A stretch of 64,000 bases of DNA, from assembly GCF_009937975.1 (NCBI RefSeq), contig NZ_AP018441.1, positions 4,464,001 to 4,528,000 of the forward strand, in the 5' to 3' direction. Origin of the DNA: Undibacterium sp. YM2. Its GTDB lineage: Bacteria > Pseudomonadota > Gammaproteobacteria > Burkholderiales > Burkholderiaceae_D. Numbering within the stretch: position 1 is the stretch's first letter; each line of letters starts with the position of its first letter. The position numbers were made by a program, and so were the translations under genes. Below the pieces are notes generated by a model, which saw only the letters and a list, made by a program, of their open reading frames with translations, ran no database searches and was not told where the DNA came from. Shown here in pieces: positions 27,862 through 36,728 of this stretch.

Positions 27862-28716
27862 ATGCAGACAAAAACACATTACCTTCACGGTTATCACATC
27901 ATCGTATGGACAGATAACCTCGATCTTTCGCTGGCACCACTGATCCAGAGTTGCCCTGAACTGGTTATGGGGCAGCATGTGGCGATTGCTGCTTGTGATG
28001 GCGGCCCTTACCTGCCTGATCAGGTAGAAATGGCAAGAGGCTGGACGCTGAACAATAAGCTGGCTGTCAGCCCGCGCGTGCAAGACATAACCGATTTGCC
28101 GACGCCGGGTTTTGATGAGTGGTATGTCTATGAGGGTGAGGCACCTCGTGCGCAGCATGCAATATCGGTGAATCGCTTTGGGTTTTCGGTGCTTGATGAG
28201 CAAAGCGAGCAAGCGCGGGTTTTCTGGTCGCAAGTCGAAAATTTCCAGCCTTTGCATGTATTGGGGGCTGGTGTCGGTTCCATGTTTGTGCTTAGCCGTG
28301 ATGAGCAGATTCACAGGCAATTACAAAAGATATTCATGATGCACACTGACATACCAGACCCCGCAGCGTTTTTCCTCGCGCTTGGCGGGCTGCATGATAC
28401 CAGGTTTCATGCAAGCGCAAATCCATCTGACAAGACACTGACGTTAGAGATAGATGACATCAATGCCAACTTCCTAGGTCTGCCTGAATATCCGGGAAAA
28501 GAGCCGGCCCTCTTTATTTTCTCAAATGTGGCAGGCTTAGATATGAATTATGATGTCGATGATGCCAGCAATTGCCGTATCTACGACATGGAAATAAAAA
28601 CAGAATGGGATGCACGCAGAAGCACAATGAACATCTCCATATCTCCGGGTGGCAGGCTGTCTTTTCTATTTTCAACTGTAAAGCGCGTAACATACTTCAG
28701 CAAATCTCCGCTTTGA
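27862..28716 (+). CDS. Hypothetical protein (284 aa)
   Basis: Soluble, no signal peptide; begins MQTKTHYLHGYHIIVWTDN. Contains no catalytic motif that I recognise. It lies between two paralogous small membrane proteins with gaps of 36 and 26 bp, so the three are probably one transcript. Size and context are like immunity-type or accessory proteins; this is only inferred. Confidence 0.65.
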   Translation: MQTKTHYLHGYHIIVWTDNLDLSLAPLIQSCPELVMGQHVAIAACDGGPYLPDQVEMARGWTLNNKLAVSPRVQDITDLPTPGFDEWYVYEGEAPRAQHAISVNRFGFSVLDEQSEQARVFWSQVENFQPLHVLGAGVGSMFVLSRDEQIHRQLQKIFMMHTDIPDPAAFFLALGGLHDTRFHASANPSDKTLTLEIDDINANFLGLPEYPGKEPALFIFSNVAGLDMNYDVDDASNCRIYDMEIKTEWDARRSTMNISISPGGRLSFLFSTVKRVTYFSKSPL

Positions 28717-28742
28717 ACATTCGCCATACAGAAAAAATCTAC

Positions 28743-29153
28743 ATGAAAAATGCCCGCAGCAAGGCACTTACATTTTTGTCACTCCACACGGTAGCTACCC
28801 TGGCATTGAGCCTGGGACAGATGATGGACGTGCACTGGTTCAACCTGGATGAACATCGACTCAATAAACTTCATCTACATCCAGCGCTCGCAACAGCATC
28901 CATCTCAGTGTCGTTGATACTGCTGTTTCTGCTATGGCTGAAAAACGAGCGAACCTACCGCTTCGCGTACCTTCTGGCACTGGCTGGCTGTATTTATGGG
29001 GCCTTGCTGGTAATAACGAACGGCATACTATTTGGCTTCATGCTTGTTTACGGTGCGGTTTGCATTATTCATCTGCATGCGCCTTACGGATGGCCTGGTG
29101 TGAACAAGATGTTTTCCCATCCTGGCCGTCGTACTGATGGAGATGAAAAATAA
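28743..29153 (+). CDS. Hypothetical membrane protein, paralogue of the gene at 27415
   Basis: A 136-residue protein with four hydrophobic segments and the shared LLWLKNERTYRFAYLLALA motif and C-terminal RRTDGDEK. Identical length to its paralogue 1.3 kb upstream. The alignment sets the start at ATG 28743 although the frame is open from 28572. Confidence 0.72.
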   Translation: MKNARSKALTFLSLHTVATLALSLGQMMDVHWFNLDEHRLNKLHLHPALATASISVSLILLFLLWLKNERTYRFAYLLALAGCIYGALLVITNGILFGFMLVYGAVCIIHLHAPYGWPGVNKMFSHPGRRTDGDEK

Positions 29154-29225
29154 GCGTGCCTCATATCAGAATGAAATAAGTAGATACCTTCACATCGCTG
29201 TTATTGAACACGGATAAAAAACTGC

Positions 29226-29561
29226 ATGGCCGAGATATTCCACTGTATTAATGCGACTCCGGTAAAACTGGTTTCCAGCAGCATTGCTTATGAGCCAGCG
29301 CCTGTCATCCATATTGATGTCTGCGAAGGTGAGCAGGTCGTAGCCGCTGCCCGTATCATGCATCCCTATCATGGCAGCATGCTGGACAGCAGTATCAATA
29401 AAGCAGAAGAAGAGCTTGAGCTGGCGGTGCTGACGCTGTTCAGCAAAGGTTTGCTGCCGTTAACATTGGGGCGCGTGATGGAACTCAGGCAACTGATGCA
29501 ATCGATAGGACATCACGAAATCGCCCCCATGTACCAGCACCCGGCAGAGGTGGATGGCTGA
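29226..29561 (+). CDS. Hypothetical protein (111 aa)
   Basis: A small soluble protein starting MAEIFHCINATPVKLVSSS; no motif recognised. It follows the membrane-protein duplication by 72 bp on the same strand and converges with the gene at 29578-29892, whose end is 16 bp away. Confidence 0.6.
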   Translation: MAEIFHCINATPVKLVSSSIAYEPAPVIHIDVCEGEQVVAAARIMHPYHGSMLDSSINKAEEELELAVLTLFSKGLLPLTLGRVMELRQLMQSIGHHEIAPMYQHPAEVDG

Positions 29562-29577
29562 ATGGCGGTATTGCTTT

Positions 29578-29892
29578 TCACTCCACCCCATTCTCGAAGT
29601 CAGTAATCACCTGATCAAAGAAAGCACGCAAGCAGGCGGTCGAACAAAAAAAGGCATCACCGATATTCTCGAACAGCGTAAAACCTTTTCCAGAAGCATT
29701 CACGCCATGGTCGCACAAATGGACTGATTTAATCACGTCAGCAGGTCCAAATGAATCAGTATTGCCAATTCTTTCCATCGCACTGAAAGTCAGGCAGGCA
29801 AATTTTCCATTGTTAGACTTGCCGCAGTGACCGCAGCAGCCATTGGCTGGAAATAACCCGGCTGTCTTGTGAGTTTTTAACGGATATTTCAT
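29578..29892 (-). CDS. Small putative zinc-binding protein
   Basis: A 104-residue protein with CCGHCG near residue 20 and FCSTACLRAFF near 82, two CxxC-type pairs about 60 residues apart that probably bind zinc (MYM/TRASH-like spacing of FCS..C). No signal peptide. Function unknown. Confidence 0.62.
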   Translation of the reverse strand: MKYPLKTHKTAGLFPANGCCGHCGKSNNGKFACLTFSAMERIGNTDSFGPADVIKSVHLCDHGVNASGKGFTLFENIGDAFFCSTACLRAFFDQVITDFENGVE

Positions 29893-29956
29893 ATTTTAAA
29901 AAGAATATTGTTCAACACACGAGCTGTGCAGCTCAAACACATCCTGGCATCCCATA

Positions 29957-30769
29957 CTAATTGACCAGCGTCACGCCTGCTTCAGCCTGCTTCAAAGCCT
30001 TTGCCGCCGCCACATATTTTGGCCGCCAGAACCAGAACAGTATCGCCCCCAGCGGGAAACCCGCCGTCAACACGCACGGCGCATATTTGCTCATCGTCAT
30101 CAAGGCTGCCCCAAATAACTGGAATTGCAGCAGGTTCAAACGATATTCGCCAGATGTCCAGTTCATTTGAATTGCGCCTACGCTCAGGATAATGAATACA
30201 ATCCACAGCCACTTGCGTTTGGGGATAGGCGTCTTGATGCAGGCGATCAGTGTGACGAGTATGAACAGGGGGATACAGACGGTAGCAATCAATACCAGGT
30301 AGTGCAATACTGATTTGCCAGACAATGTGAAGCGGTTCAGTTCTTCTTGCGAGCCATTGGCCTTGTGAACGCTAAAGGCGGTCACAATTAACTCGGCATC
30401 GATGCGTTTCAAGGCCACAAACCCTACGGCCCAGCCATACTTTGTATGGTATTCAAAAGTGAAATTGCCAGTCCAGACGCCATTGATGATATTGACTTGT
30501 GAACCTATCAGTTCCGTCGATAATATCTCGCCACCTGGAAAATAAGCGCTGATACGCAGTAAGTTATCGTCAGTTACCGTTGGCAGCAATTCTGGGTCCA
30601 GCTTACTCTTCACATAGGAAAAATCATTGTCATGCACATGCTGGAGATAATCTCTTGCGAAAGCAGATTCTTCTTTGGGTATCAGCTTGTCTTCGAGAAA
30701 ACCTGCTGATGCAAAAGCAGAGATGCTTAATAATGCCATCAACAGAATGGCCTTGATGAAATTGCGCAT
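29957..30769 (-). CDS. Hypothetical membrane protein with signal sequence
   Basis: A 270-residue protein. The N-terminal signal or anchor MRNFIKAILLMALLSISAFA is followed by an extracytoplasmic domain of about 130 residues. Three or four C-terminal helices (about 155-178, 187-205, 225-250) then lead to a short basic tail. No known domain recognised. Monocistronic. Confidence 0.68.
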   Translation of the reverse strand: MRNFIKAILLMALLSISAFASAGFLEDKLIPKEESAFARDYLQHVHDNDFSYVKSKLDPELLPTVTDDNLLRISAYFPGGEILSTELIGSQVNIINGVWTGNFTFEYHTKYGWAVGFVALKRIDAELIVTAFSVHKANGSQEELNRFTLSGKSVLHYLVLIATVCIPLFILVTLIACIKTPIPKRKWLWIVFIILSVGAIQMNWTSGEYRLNLLQFQLFGAALMTMSKYAPCVLTAGFPLGAILFWFWRPKYVAAAKALKQAEAGVTLVN

Positions 30770-30949
30770 GTATTTGTCTTTTTGCCGGTGAGGAAAAGGA
30801 AATTGGCTGGCTGCCTATTCTAAAACAAAAGACGCGGCAGCATCTTATTTTATGCATCCGCCAACTATGATTTCATTTAACGCGGTGTGCAGAATTTTTT
30901 TGAATCACTGCTATAAAACTGTGATTGCACTTCTTAGCGTCATCCCAAC

Positions 30950-31504
30950 TCAACGATCTCCGGCATCGAACAGTAAGGGCAACAGCCGTGCGATATTGCG
31001 CGCATCGTCTATGCCACGGTGGGCAGTGCCCTCAAATTGCATGCCTGCCTGACGCAGAGCCTGGCCCAGGCCCAGTTTTTTGCTGAGGTTCAGGCGTTCA
31101 GACATCAAGGGCTTGAGGTTGATGTGTGGCGCACCAACAGGATTGGGGATGCGATGAAAGGCGCAATCCTGCTGCAATTGTTTGCGGTCATAATCGCCCC
31201 AGGAGCAAAATACAAAACCCTGGTATTGATGCAGCCATTTCTTGAATTGCACTGCCACATCCTTGAACAAAGGGGCCCCATCCACATCGTGTTGTTGTAT
31301 GGATGTGAGCTCTGTGCAAAAGCCAGTCAGCACCGGGTGCCTGACAGGCTGGACAAAACTCTGGAACTGGCTGAGCACCTGGAACTGGCGTGCGTCAACC
31401 ATGACTGCACCGAATTCTATGATTTCCATTTGTTCACGCGGCACGCTGCCCTGGTCGCAGCAGGTGGCTTCAAAGTCGATGACGAGGTAATAATTTGTTT
31501 TCAT
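30950..31504 (-). CDS. 3'-5' exonuclease, DEDDh (KapD/ERI-1-like)
   Basis: A 184-residue protein covering the whole exonuclease III/ERI-1-type fold. Catalytic acids are Asp10 and Glu12 in VIDFEATC, Asp104 or Asp106 in WGDYDRKQL, and His162/Asp167 in AHRGIDDARNIARLLPLL, the DEDDh pattern. Proteins of this short type act on single-stranded RNA or DNA 3' ends using two metal ions. The ATG at 31504 opens the first beta strand. It stands alone between a membrane protein and a repeat-rich gap. Confidence 0.88.
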   Translation of the reverse strand: MKTNYYLVIDFEATCCDQGSVPREQMEIIEFGAVMVDARQFQVLSQFQSFVQPVRHPVLTGFCTELTSIQQHDVDGAPLFKDVAVQFKKWLHQYQGFVFCSWGDYDRKQLQQDCAFHRIPNPVGAPHINLKPLMSERLNLSKKLGLGQALRQAGMQFEGTAHRGIDDARNIARLLPLLFDAGDR

Positions 31505-31779
31505 GTTTTTTTTATTTTAAGGCGCACAGTGTCGCTGGCACACGCCATACGGCTGCACGCTATGATGAGTAAGCTGAAATTAGTTTCAGATTTTTATATC
31601 GTATTTTTTATAATGCGCCACAGAGCCGGTCTGCAAGGTCTGCAAAGTTTGCAATATCTGCGTAAGGTCTGAGTATGGCATGGCATCGCGCTGAACATTC
31701 CATGTTGTGCCTGGTATTGTTGTGCTTCTTGTTTTGACCTGGCAAATTTTCCCTGGAGCGGGTGTTGATCACATAAATA

Positions 31780-31878
31780 GGACTTACGCAAAATTGTCCC
31801 AGCAAGGCGTAGCGACGAAGACAGTACTTTAGTACGACTAGGAGCTGCAACGCAGCTGGGGCGGTTTTGCGTAAGTCC
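31780..31878. mobile_element. 99-bp MITE-like element with GGACTTACGCAAAA ends
   Basis: Terminal inverted repeats GGACTTACGCAAAA (31780-31793) and TTTTGCGTAAGTCC (31865-31878) are perfect, and a TA lies on both sides, as expected for a TA duplication. The centre has AGTACTTTAGTAC and CAGCTGCGTTGC-type symmetry. No coding capacity. A second member is at 57321-57577. Confidence 0.75.
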
Positions 31879-31987
31879 TAATAAAGTGTATGTGCGGTAT
31901 TGCTACAATGGGCGGATTGTAGCAATACTTGTTTAAGGAATGAAAGTTTATTTGCGATGGATGTTGCGCGTTTGCTGCATTCATCTC

Positions 31988-32172
31988 TTGGGGCGCATTA
32001 CAGTGCGCGCGACATCACGGCTTTGATACGAGATGTTTGATGTCGTCGTCCTGCTGCTTGAAACCTCTCACCACAGAGACACAGAGTCACAGAGCTGGAA
32101 CAGAGAGAACATCGTCACTTGCACACCGGAAATTACATTCATTTATAATCGTAGGGCGCATTACAATGCACC
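31988..32172. repeat. REP hairpins and CACAGAGACACAGAG repeat copy 2
   Basis: Contains GGGGCGCATTACAGTGCGCG (about 31989-32008), the 28-bp CTCACCACAGAGACAC..CACAGAG repeat (32067-32094, identical to 3637-3664) and GTAGGGCGCATTACAATGCA (32151-32172). The gap 31505-32229 has no gene. Confidence 0.7.
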
Positions 32173-32229
32173 TCCCGTCACGGCTACATCACGGCTTTAA
32201 TCCGGCATTTTTTTGATGCCGCCTTCCTG

Positions 32230-33129
32230 CTACTTTACGCCTTCCACCCGCAAGAACGCAATCAGCGCCTGCAAGGCTGCCGTCATGTGTCGTCTGCTGG
32301 AGTAATACAGATAAAAGCCCGCGCGCATGGTCGCAAAATCAGGTAGCACTTCTTGCAGGCGGCCGCTTTGCAGGTAGGGGCGTACATGGTCTTCTGCCAG
32401 GGCGGCAATGCCTGCGCCGTTCAGGGCGGCGGCCAGGGCGAGGTTGGCGTCATTGACGATGAGGTGGCCTGTTACGGCAATCTCCAGTGCCTGCCCTTTG
32501 TCCATGAAAGTCCAGGGGATATGCACCTCGGTGCTCGGGCGCTTGATGCGTATGCATTCATGCTTTTGCAAATCACGTGGGGTATGCGGCATGCCGTTTT
32601 TGCTGAGATAGCTTTTTGCAGCGACACAGACAAAGCGGCGCTCTGGGCCTATGCTGATGGCGATCATGTCTTGCGCCAGCAATTCCCCCTGGCGTATGCC
32701 TGCGTCGAAACGCCCTTTGACCAGATCGACGGTTTTATCTTCTACCGAAATATCCAGCACAATATGCGGATAGGTTTTGTGGAATTCTGCCAGCCTGGGT
32801 GCGAGCAGCAATTCTGTCGCGACCCGTGGTGCGGTCAGGCGCACTGTGCCCGCAGGTGTATCGCGAAAGTCATTGATGGCTTCTGTCGCCTTCTCCAAGC
32901 CCTCCAGCACGGGCCGCAAATGATCGAGCAATTGCTGGCCCGCCTGCGTCAGCGAAACACTGCGTGTCGTGCGGTGCAAGAGCCGCACACCGACACGGGT
33001 CTCCAGTTGCCGCATCACCTGGCTCAGGGCAGATGGTGTGACTTCCAGAAAAGCTGCCGCCCTGGCGAAGCTCTGCCTCTCTGCTATAGCCACGAAGGCC
33101 TTGAATTCTGCAAATTCACTCGCACGCAT
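32230..33129 (-). CDS. LysR-family transcriptional regulator
   Basis: A 299-residue regulator. The N-terminal winged helix (FKAFVAIAERQSFARAAAFL, SALSQVMRQLETRVGVRLL) is standard for LysR. The C-terminal co-inducer domain (about 90-295) has the AGTVRLTAP start and AGIRQGELLAQDM. It is divergent from the secreted metallo-beta-lactamase-fold gene at 33247, with 117 bp between, so it probably regulates that gene and itself. The shared spacer is AT-rich (TTTAATAAGATATTACTACA), suitable for LysR boxes, but no exact T-N11-A site was fixed. Confidence 0.9.
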   Translation of the reverse strand: MRASEFAEFKAFVAIAERQSFARAAAFLEVTPSALSQVMRQLETRVGVRLLHRTTRSVSLTQAGQQLLDHLRPVLEGLEKATEAINDFRDTPAGTVRLTAPRVATELLLAPRLAEFHKTYPHIVLDISVEDKTVDLVKGRFDAGIRQGELLAQDMIAISIGPERRFVCVAAKSYLSKNGMPHTPRDLQKHECIRIKRPSTEVHIPWTFMDKGQALEIAVTGHLIVNDANLALAAALNGAGIAALAEDHVRPYLQSGRLQEVLPDFATMRAGFYLYYSSRRHMTAALQALIAFLRVEGVK

Positions 33130-33246
33130 CAGTTAATCCAATTCATTAGCACTACTACATAGTTTAATAAGATATTACTACATTATTTCATCACAATAGC
33201 TCTCTATACTGAAGCCCTGTTCAACATCAGATGAAAAGGCTTTATC

Positions 33247-34260
33247 ATGAAAACCACCATCAAAACCGCCCTCATACTTGCCAGCACGCTGAGCCTGGCA
33301 ATAGCCATCTCAGGCAATGCCAATGCGCAAGCCCAGGTGCCAGAAAAGACCCGGGCAGCAACGCCCATGGCCAAGTTCCAGGCCCCCGGTTTTTACCGCG
33401 TGATGCTGGGCAGCTTTGAAGTCACGGTATTGTCAGACGGCACAGCAACCCGCCATGTCGATGAGATCATGAGCAAACCTGAAGACGTGCGCGCCGCCTA
33501 CGCGCATCATCATGAGGAGCTGCCTGCTGAACTGTCGATCAATACCTATCTCATCAACACCGGCAGCAAGCTCTTGCTGGTCGATACCGGCGCGGGCGAG
33601 TTGTTTGGCGCTGCCAACGATGGCAGTGGCAGCAGCAACAGGCTGATCCGCAATCTGCGCGCAGCCGGTTACCAGCCTGAGCAGGTCGATGCGGTCTTGC
33701 TCACGCATATCCATGGTGACCACTCTGGCGGCCTATCGGCTGGCGGCAAACGCCTGTTCCCGAATGCTGATGTGTATGTTGATCAACGTGACGCCAGCTA
33801 CTGGCTCAGCGAGGCCAATGCCAAGGCTGCGCCCGCAGCAAAGCAACTGACGTTTACCCAGTCACGCGCCACGGTGAACCCGTATGCCGACGCTGGCCGC
33901 CTGAAAACCTTCAACGGTGCGCAAGAACTGTTCACAGGTGTCAGCAGCCTCCCCTCTTACGGCCATACACCGGGCCACACCGCCTACCTGATCAGCAGCC
34001 AGGGCAAGAGCCTGCTGTTGTGGGGTGATGTGATACATGCCGGTGCAGCCCAGTTCAAAGACCCGACGATTACCATCGCCTATGATGTTGATGCTGCGGC
34101 TGCGGTCAGATCACGCCAGCATTTATTGCAACTGGCTGCCAGCAAGGGCTATCTGGTTGGCAGTGCGCACATCTCCTTCCCTGGTCTGGGTCATATAGGC
34201 AGCACGGCCACAGGGTTTGAATGGCTGACTGCGCCTTATCAGATTCAGGGGACGTATTAA
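33247..34260 (+). CDS. Secreted metallo-beta-lactamase-fold hydrolase
   Basis: A 337-residue protein with signal peptide (about 1-28, ..GNANAQA). The zinc motif THIHGDHSGG has His154, His156, Asp158 and His159; further ligands are likely in YGHTPGHT, LLWGDV and GLGHI. This is the pattern of MBL-fold lactonase or thioesterase-like hydrolases, including quorum-quenching enzymes, but the substrate cannot be assigned. Periplasmic or exported. Divergent from a LysR gene that probably controls it. Start at ATG 33247 fits the signal peptide. Confidence 0.87.
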   Translation: MKTTIKTALILASTLSLAIAISGNANAQAQVPEKTRAATPMAKFQAPGFYRVMLGSFEVTVLSDGTATRHVDEIMSKPEDVRAAYAHHHEELPAELSINTYLINTGSKLLLVDTGAGELFGAANDGSGSSNRLIRNLRAAGYQPEQVDAVLLTHIHGDHSGGLSAGGKRLFPNADVYVDQRDASYWLSEANAKAAPAAKQLTFTQSRATVNPYADAGRLKTFNGAQELFTGVSSLPSYGHTPGHTAYLISSQGKSLLLWGDVIHAGAAQFKDPTITIAYDVDAAAAVRSRQHLLQLAASKGYLVGSAHISFPGLGHIGSTATGFEWLTAPYQIQGTY

Positions 34261-34324
34261 AAGCGTCAAAGGGCAGCACTTATTAAAGCACAAGGATGGG
34301 CATGAGATTTAGCCCACCTATAAT

Positions 34325-34358
34325 AAAAAAAACAGACATGCTTGCCCGGCATGTCTGT
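34325..34358 (-). terminator. Rho-independent terminator of the PHB-depolymerase gene
   Basis: Perfect 10-bp stem ACAGACATGC / GCATGTCTGT (34332-34341, 34349-34358) followed on the minus strand by eight T residues, about 45 bp past the stop of the gene ending at 34404. Confidence 0.88.
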
Positions 34359-34403
34359 TCCTGCTTGCTCTCACATTTCTACGTCAATCAACTCAAAATC
34401 AAC

Positions 34404-36140
34404 TCAGGGGCAATTACCAATGATGTAATAACCAGCCGCTGTCTGCGCCAGCGTCTTGGTGTAGAACAGGTTATCCAGCCCCATGTTCTGGTTGGAGCCA
34501 TTGGCCAGTGCATAACCGCCACTGTCATGCGCCCGCCCAGCTTGCACATGGGCATAATTACTCGCAGTCACCGCGCTGCAAGTCCAGCTTGATGCAGTAG
34601 TGACGCTGATGGCAGCAGACAAGGCACTCTCACCACTGCTGCCCACGGCAGAAACAGCAAAGCTGTAACTGCTGCTGGCTGTGAGGCCGGTAACGGTATA
34701 ACTGGTGGCAACGAGCGGTGACGCGGTGATTTTTGTGCCATTGCTATACAGGTTATACCCCGTTGCGCCGCTGACTGCATTCCAGCTCAGCGTTACGCTG
34801 GTTGCCGTTGGTGTGCCTGCGCTCAAGCCACCTGGTGCCGATATCACTGGCGCAGTACCCACCAAAAATTGCGGGATAGCGCAACTGGCGGATGCCTGGC
34901 CCAGATTGTCGGTGGCAATGACTGTGCCTGTGTAATAACCGCTGGCGAGGTTATAGCTTTTGCTAAAGCTGCTGCCGCTGCCTGCTGCGGTATCGTTGAC
35001 ATTGCTGGGGCCACTAAGACTGACGGCGTAGCTTATGATGCTGCCGCTGGCGGTAGCCGCACCATTGATGGTGGCACTGGTGGCTGTGATGCCTGAGCTG
35101 GAGCAACTGCTCATCACAGGGGCAGGCACGGTGGATGCGCGCAGATTATTCTTGAACCAGAAGTCCATCAAAAATACCGGATAGTTGATCTTCGTGCTAT
35201 CGACATAATGGCTATTCTGGCCGCCACTGCCCGCAGGCCATGCATGGCCCATGCCGCTGACGGTAATCTCATGCGTGCGTACTTTGCCATTGGCATCGGT
35301 ATAGGGGATATTGGTGCCGCCAGTTGCGATGCTGACACTGCTGCCCTGGGTGAAAGTCCCACCATACACCTGGCGCATGGCGGCCACATCCATGGGGCCA
35401 TAGGCTTGCGCGACTGTATAGTCACTGGTACCCCAGACCGCACCGGCAATCTGGGTCGCAAATTTTGCAGCATTGCTGCCCGCCATGGCCTGGCATTTGC
35501 TGGCTGCGGTGGCAGCGGTATAGCCTGAGGGTACGGCACCGATCTGCAAGGTAGTGGTGCCTGGAGGTGGCCCGGCATTGATGCCGACACCGGCAAATAC
35601 ATCAGGTGCCAGGCAAGCCAGCACCATGGCTTCGCCACCGCCGGACGACAAGCCGGTGACATACACCTGGTTAGGGTCAATCGCATATTGTGGATTAGTG
35701 ACAAAGCGGTTGACCAGGTCCAGCAAAATCGCATCATGCCCAGGCGCGCTGCGGGTGTGCGTGGTATTGGCATAGTCCCAGCAATGATTGCTATAGACAT
35801 TGCCGGTCGCATTTGGGGCCAGGATGACTGCACCATATTGCTCGGCCACCGCCTTCCAGTTAAAGCCCTTGTCGCTGGTTTTATCGATCACGTCACCGGA
35901 AGCGGTCTGTGTGCAGCCGTGCAACACCAGCACCAGTGCGCGTTTGCCTGCCAGCGCGGGTTGTGCTGCGGGCCAGTAAAAATAACCTGTGAGGTTGCCG
36001 CCATTGACGCTGTCAGCCGCCCAGGTTTGCTGGCTACTCCAGCTGCCTGGCCCGGCTGTGGCTGCATGCGCAGTGAGGCTGGCCAGCAATGTGCAGGCGG
36101 TCAGCATGAAGGCCTGCAAGATAATCTTGATCTTGTTCAT
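34404..36140 (-). CDS. Secreted PHB-depolymerase-type esterase with fibronectin III domain
   Basis: A 578-residue exported enzyme. It has a signal peptide (about 1-26, ..LTAHA) and a catalytic domain (about 50-335) of the poly(3-hydroxybutyrate) depolymerase/feruloyl esterase type: LVLVLHGCTQTAS, lipase box GLSSG with Ser165, and likely Asp240 (GTSDYTV) and His299 (GMGHAWPAG). A Ser/Ala-rich segment then leads to a fibronectin type III domain (ATSVTLSWNAVSGATGYNLY). A cysteine-bearing C-terminal region (GYALANGSNQNMGLDNL) also found in extracellular depolymerases closes the protein. It probably cleaves extracellular polyester or ester polymers. The start is set by GGAGAC 7 bp before the ATG and the signal peptide, although the frame is open to 36509. 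Confidence 0.87.
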   Translation of the reverse strand: MNKIKIILQAFMLTACTLLASLTAHAATAGPGSWSSQQTWAADSVNGGNLTGYFYWPAAQPALAGKRALVLVLHGCTQTASGDVIDKTSDKGFNWKAVAEQYGAVILAPNATGNVYSNHCWDYANTTHTRSAPGHDAILLDLVNRFVTNPQYAIDPNQVYVTGLSSGGGEAMVLACLAPDVFAGVGINAGPPPGTTTLQIGAVPSGYTAATAASKCQAMAGSNAAKFATQIAGAVWGTSDYTVAQAYGPMDVAAMRQVYGGTFTQGSSVSIATGGTNIPYTDANGKVRTHEITVSGMGHAWPAGSGGQNSHYVDSTKINYPVFLMDFWFKNNLRASTVPAPVMSSCSSSGITATSATINGAATASGSIISYAVSLSGPSNVNDTAAGSGSSFSKSYNLASGYYTGTVIATDNLGQASASCAIPQFLVGTAPVISAPGGLSAGTPTATSVTLSWNAVSGATGYNLYSNGTKITASPLVATSYTVTGLTASSSYSFAVSAVGSSGESALSAAISVTTASSWTCSAVTASNYAHVQAGRAHDSGGYALANGSNQNMGLDNLFYTKTLAQTAAGYYIIGNCP

Positions 36141-36340
36141 TGATGTCTCCGTTACTTTATTTATATAATTTGAAGCAGTTTGTGAGTCCAGTTTTTTGCA
36201 CACCGATCGCTTTGCATTTATACGGCGAAGATGCCACGAAGATACGACTAAGATTAGCTCAGCAAAGTGTTTCCCCATAGACCCGGCAACCAGGGTGGAC
36301 ATACTTCCGTATTCCTGGTCTTGTTTTGGTGATGAACGCA

Positions 36341-36388
36341 ATACGTACACGCGCACGCGTGCACCAGCTAAGCACGCACGTGTGCGCA
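36341..36388. other. Alternating purine-pyrimidine tract (Z-DNA-prone)
   Basis: 24 bases of perfect purine-pyrimidine alternation (36341-36364, ATACGTACACGCGCACGCGT then GCAC), then 17 more (36372-36388, GCACGCACGTGTGCGCA). The two blocks are partly complementary. They lie in the 588-bp non-coding gap 36141-36728, which otherwise shows no gene. Confidence 0.6.
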
Positions 36389-36728
36389 AGCTCAAAAAAT
36401 GAGCTAAAAAAAATAAAGCAGTTGAAGTTCTTGTCTCCTGATTTTTTTGGTATTCCATCTGGGCAAGCGCGGGCCAAACCAGATGCAGACCTGTACAGGT
36501 AGCAATCATGGTAAATCATTATTTTGCGATTACAAGGCGAACAGGCTGTGCAAATCTGCACATTTAGCTGGAGAAAAAAACGCATGCTTTTTTGTATCAA
36601 TGTGAGCATTAGCCCGCCCGCAATTTGATACGACAATCGCTAGGTCATAAGGGCAGAGCTGTCCTTTATCACCTCGCCTTGCCCGGACACGGTATCATGC
36701 TCTCATGTCCAGCTCGCATATCATCGCC

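Noticed and set aside
36141..36509. N-terminal extension of the PHB-depolymerase-type gene to 36509
   Set aside because: It would bury the signal peptide 123 residues inside and cover the alternating tract; a good GGAGAC box precedes ATG 36140.
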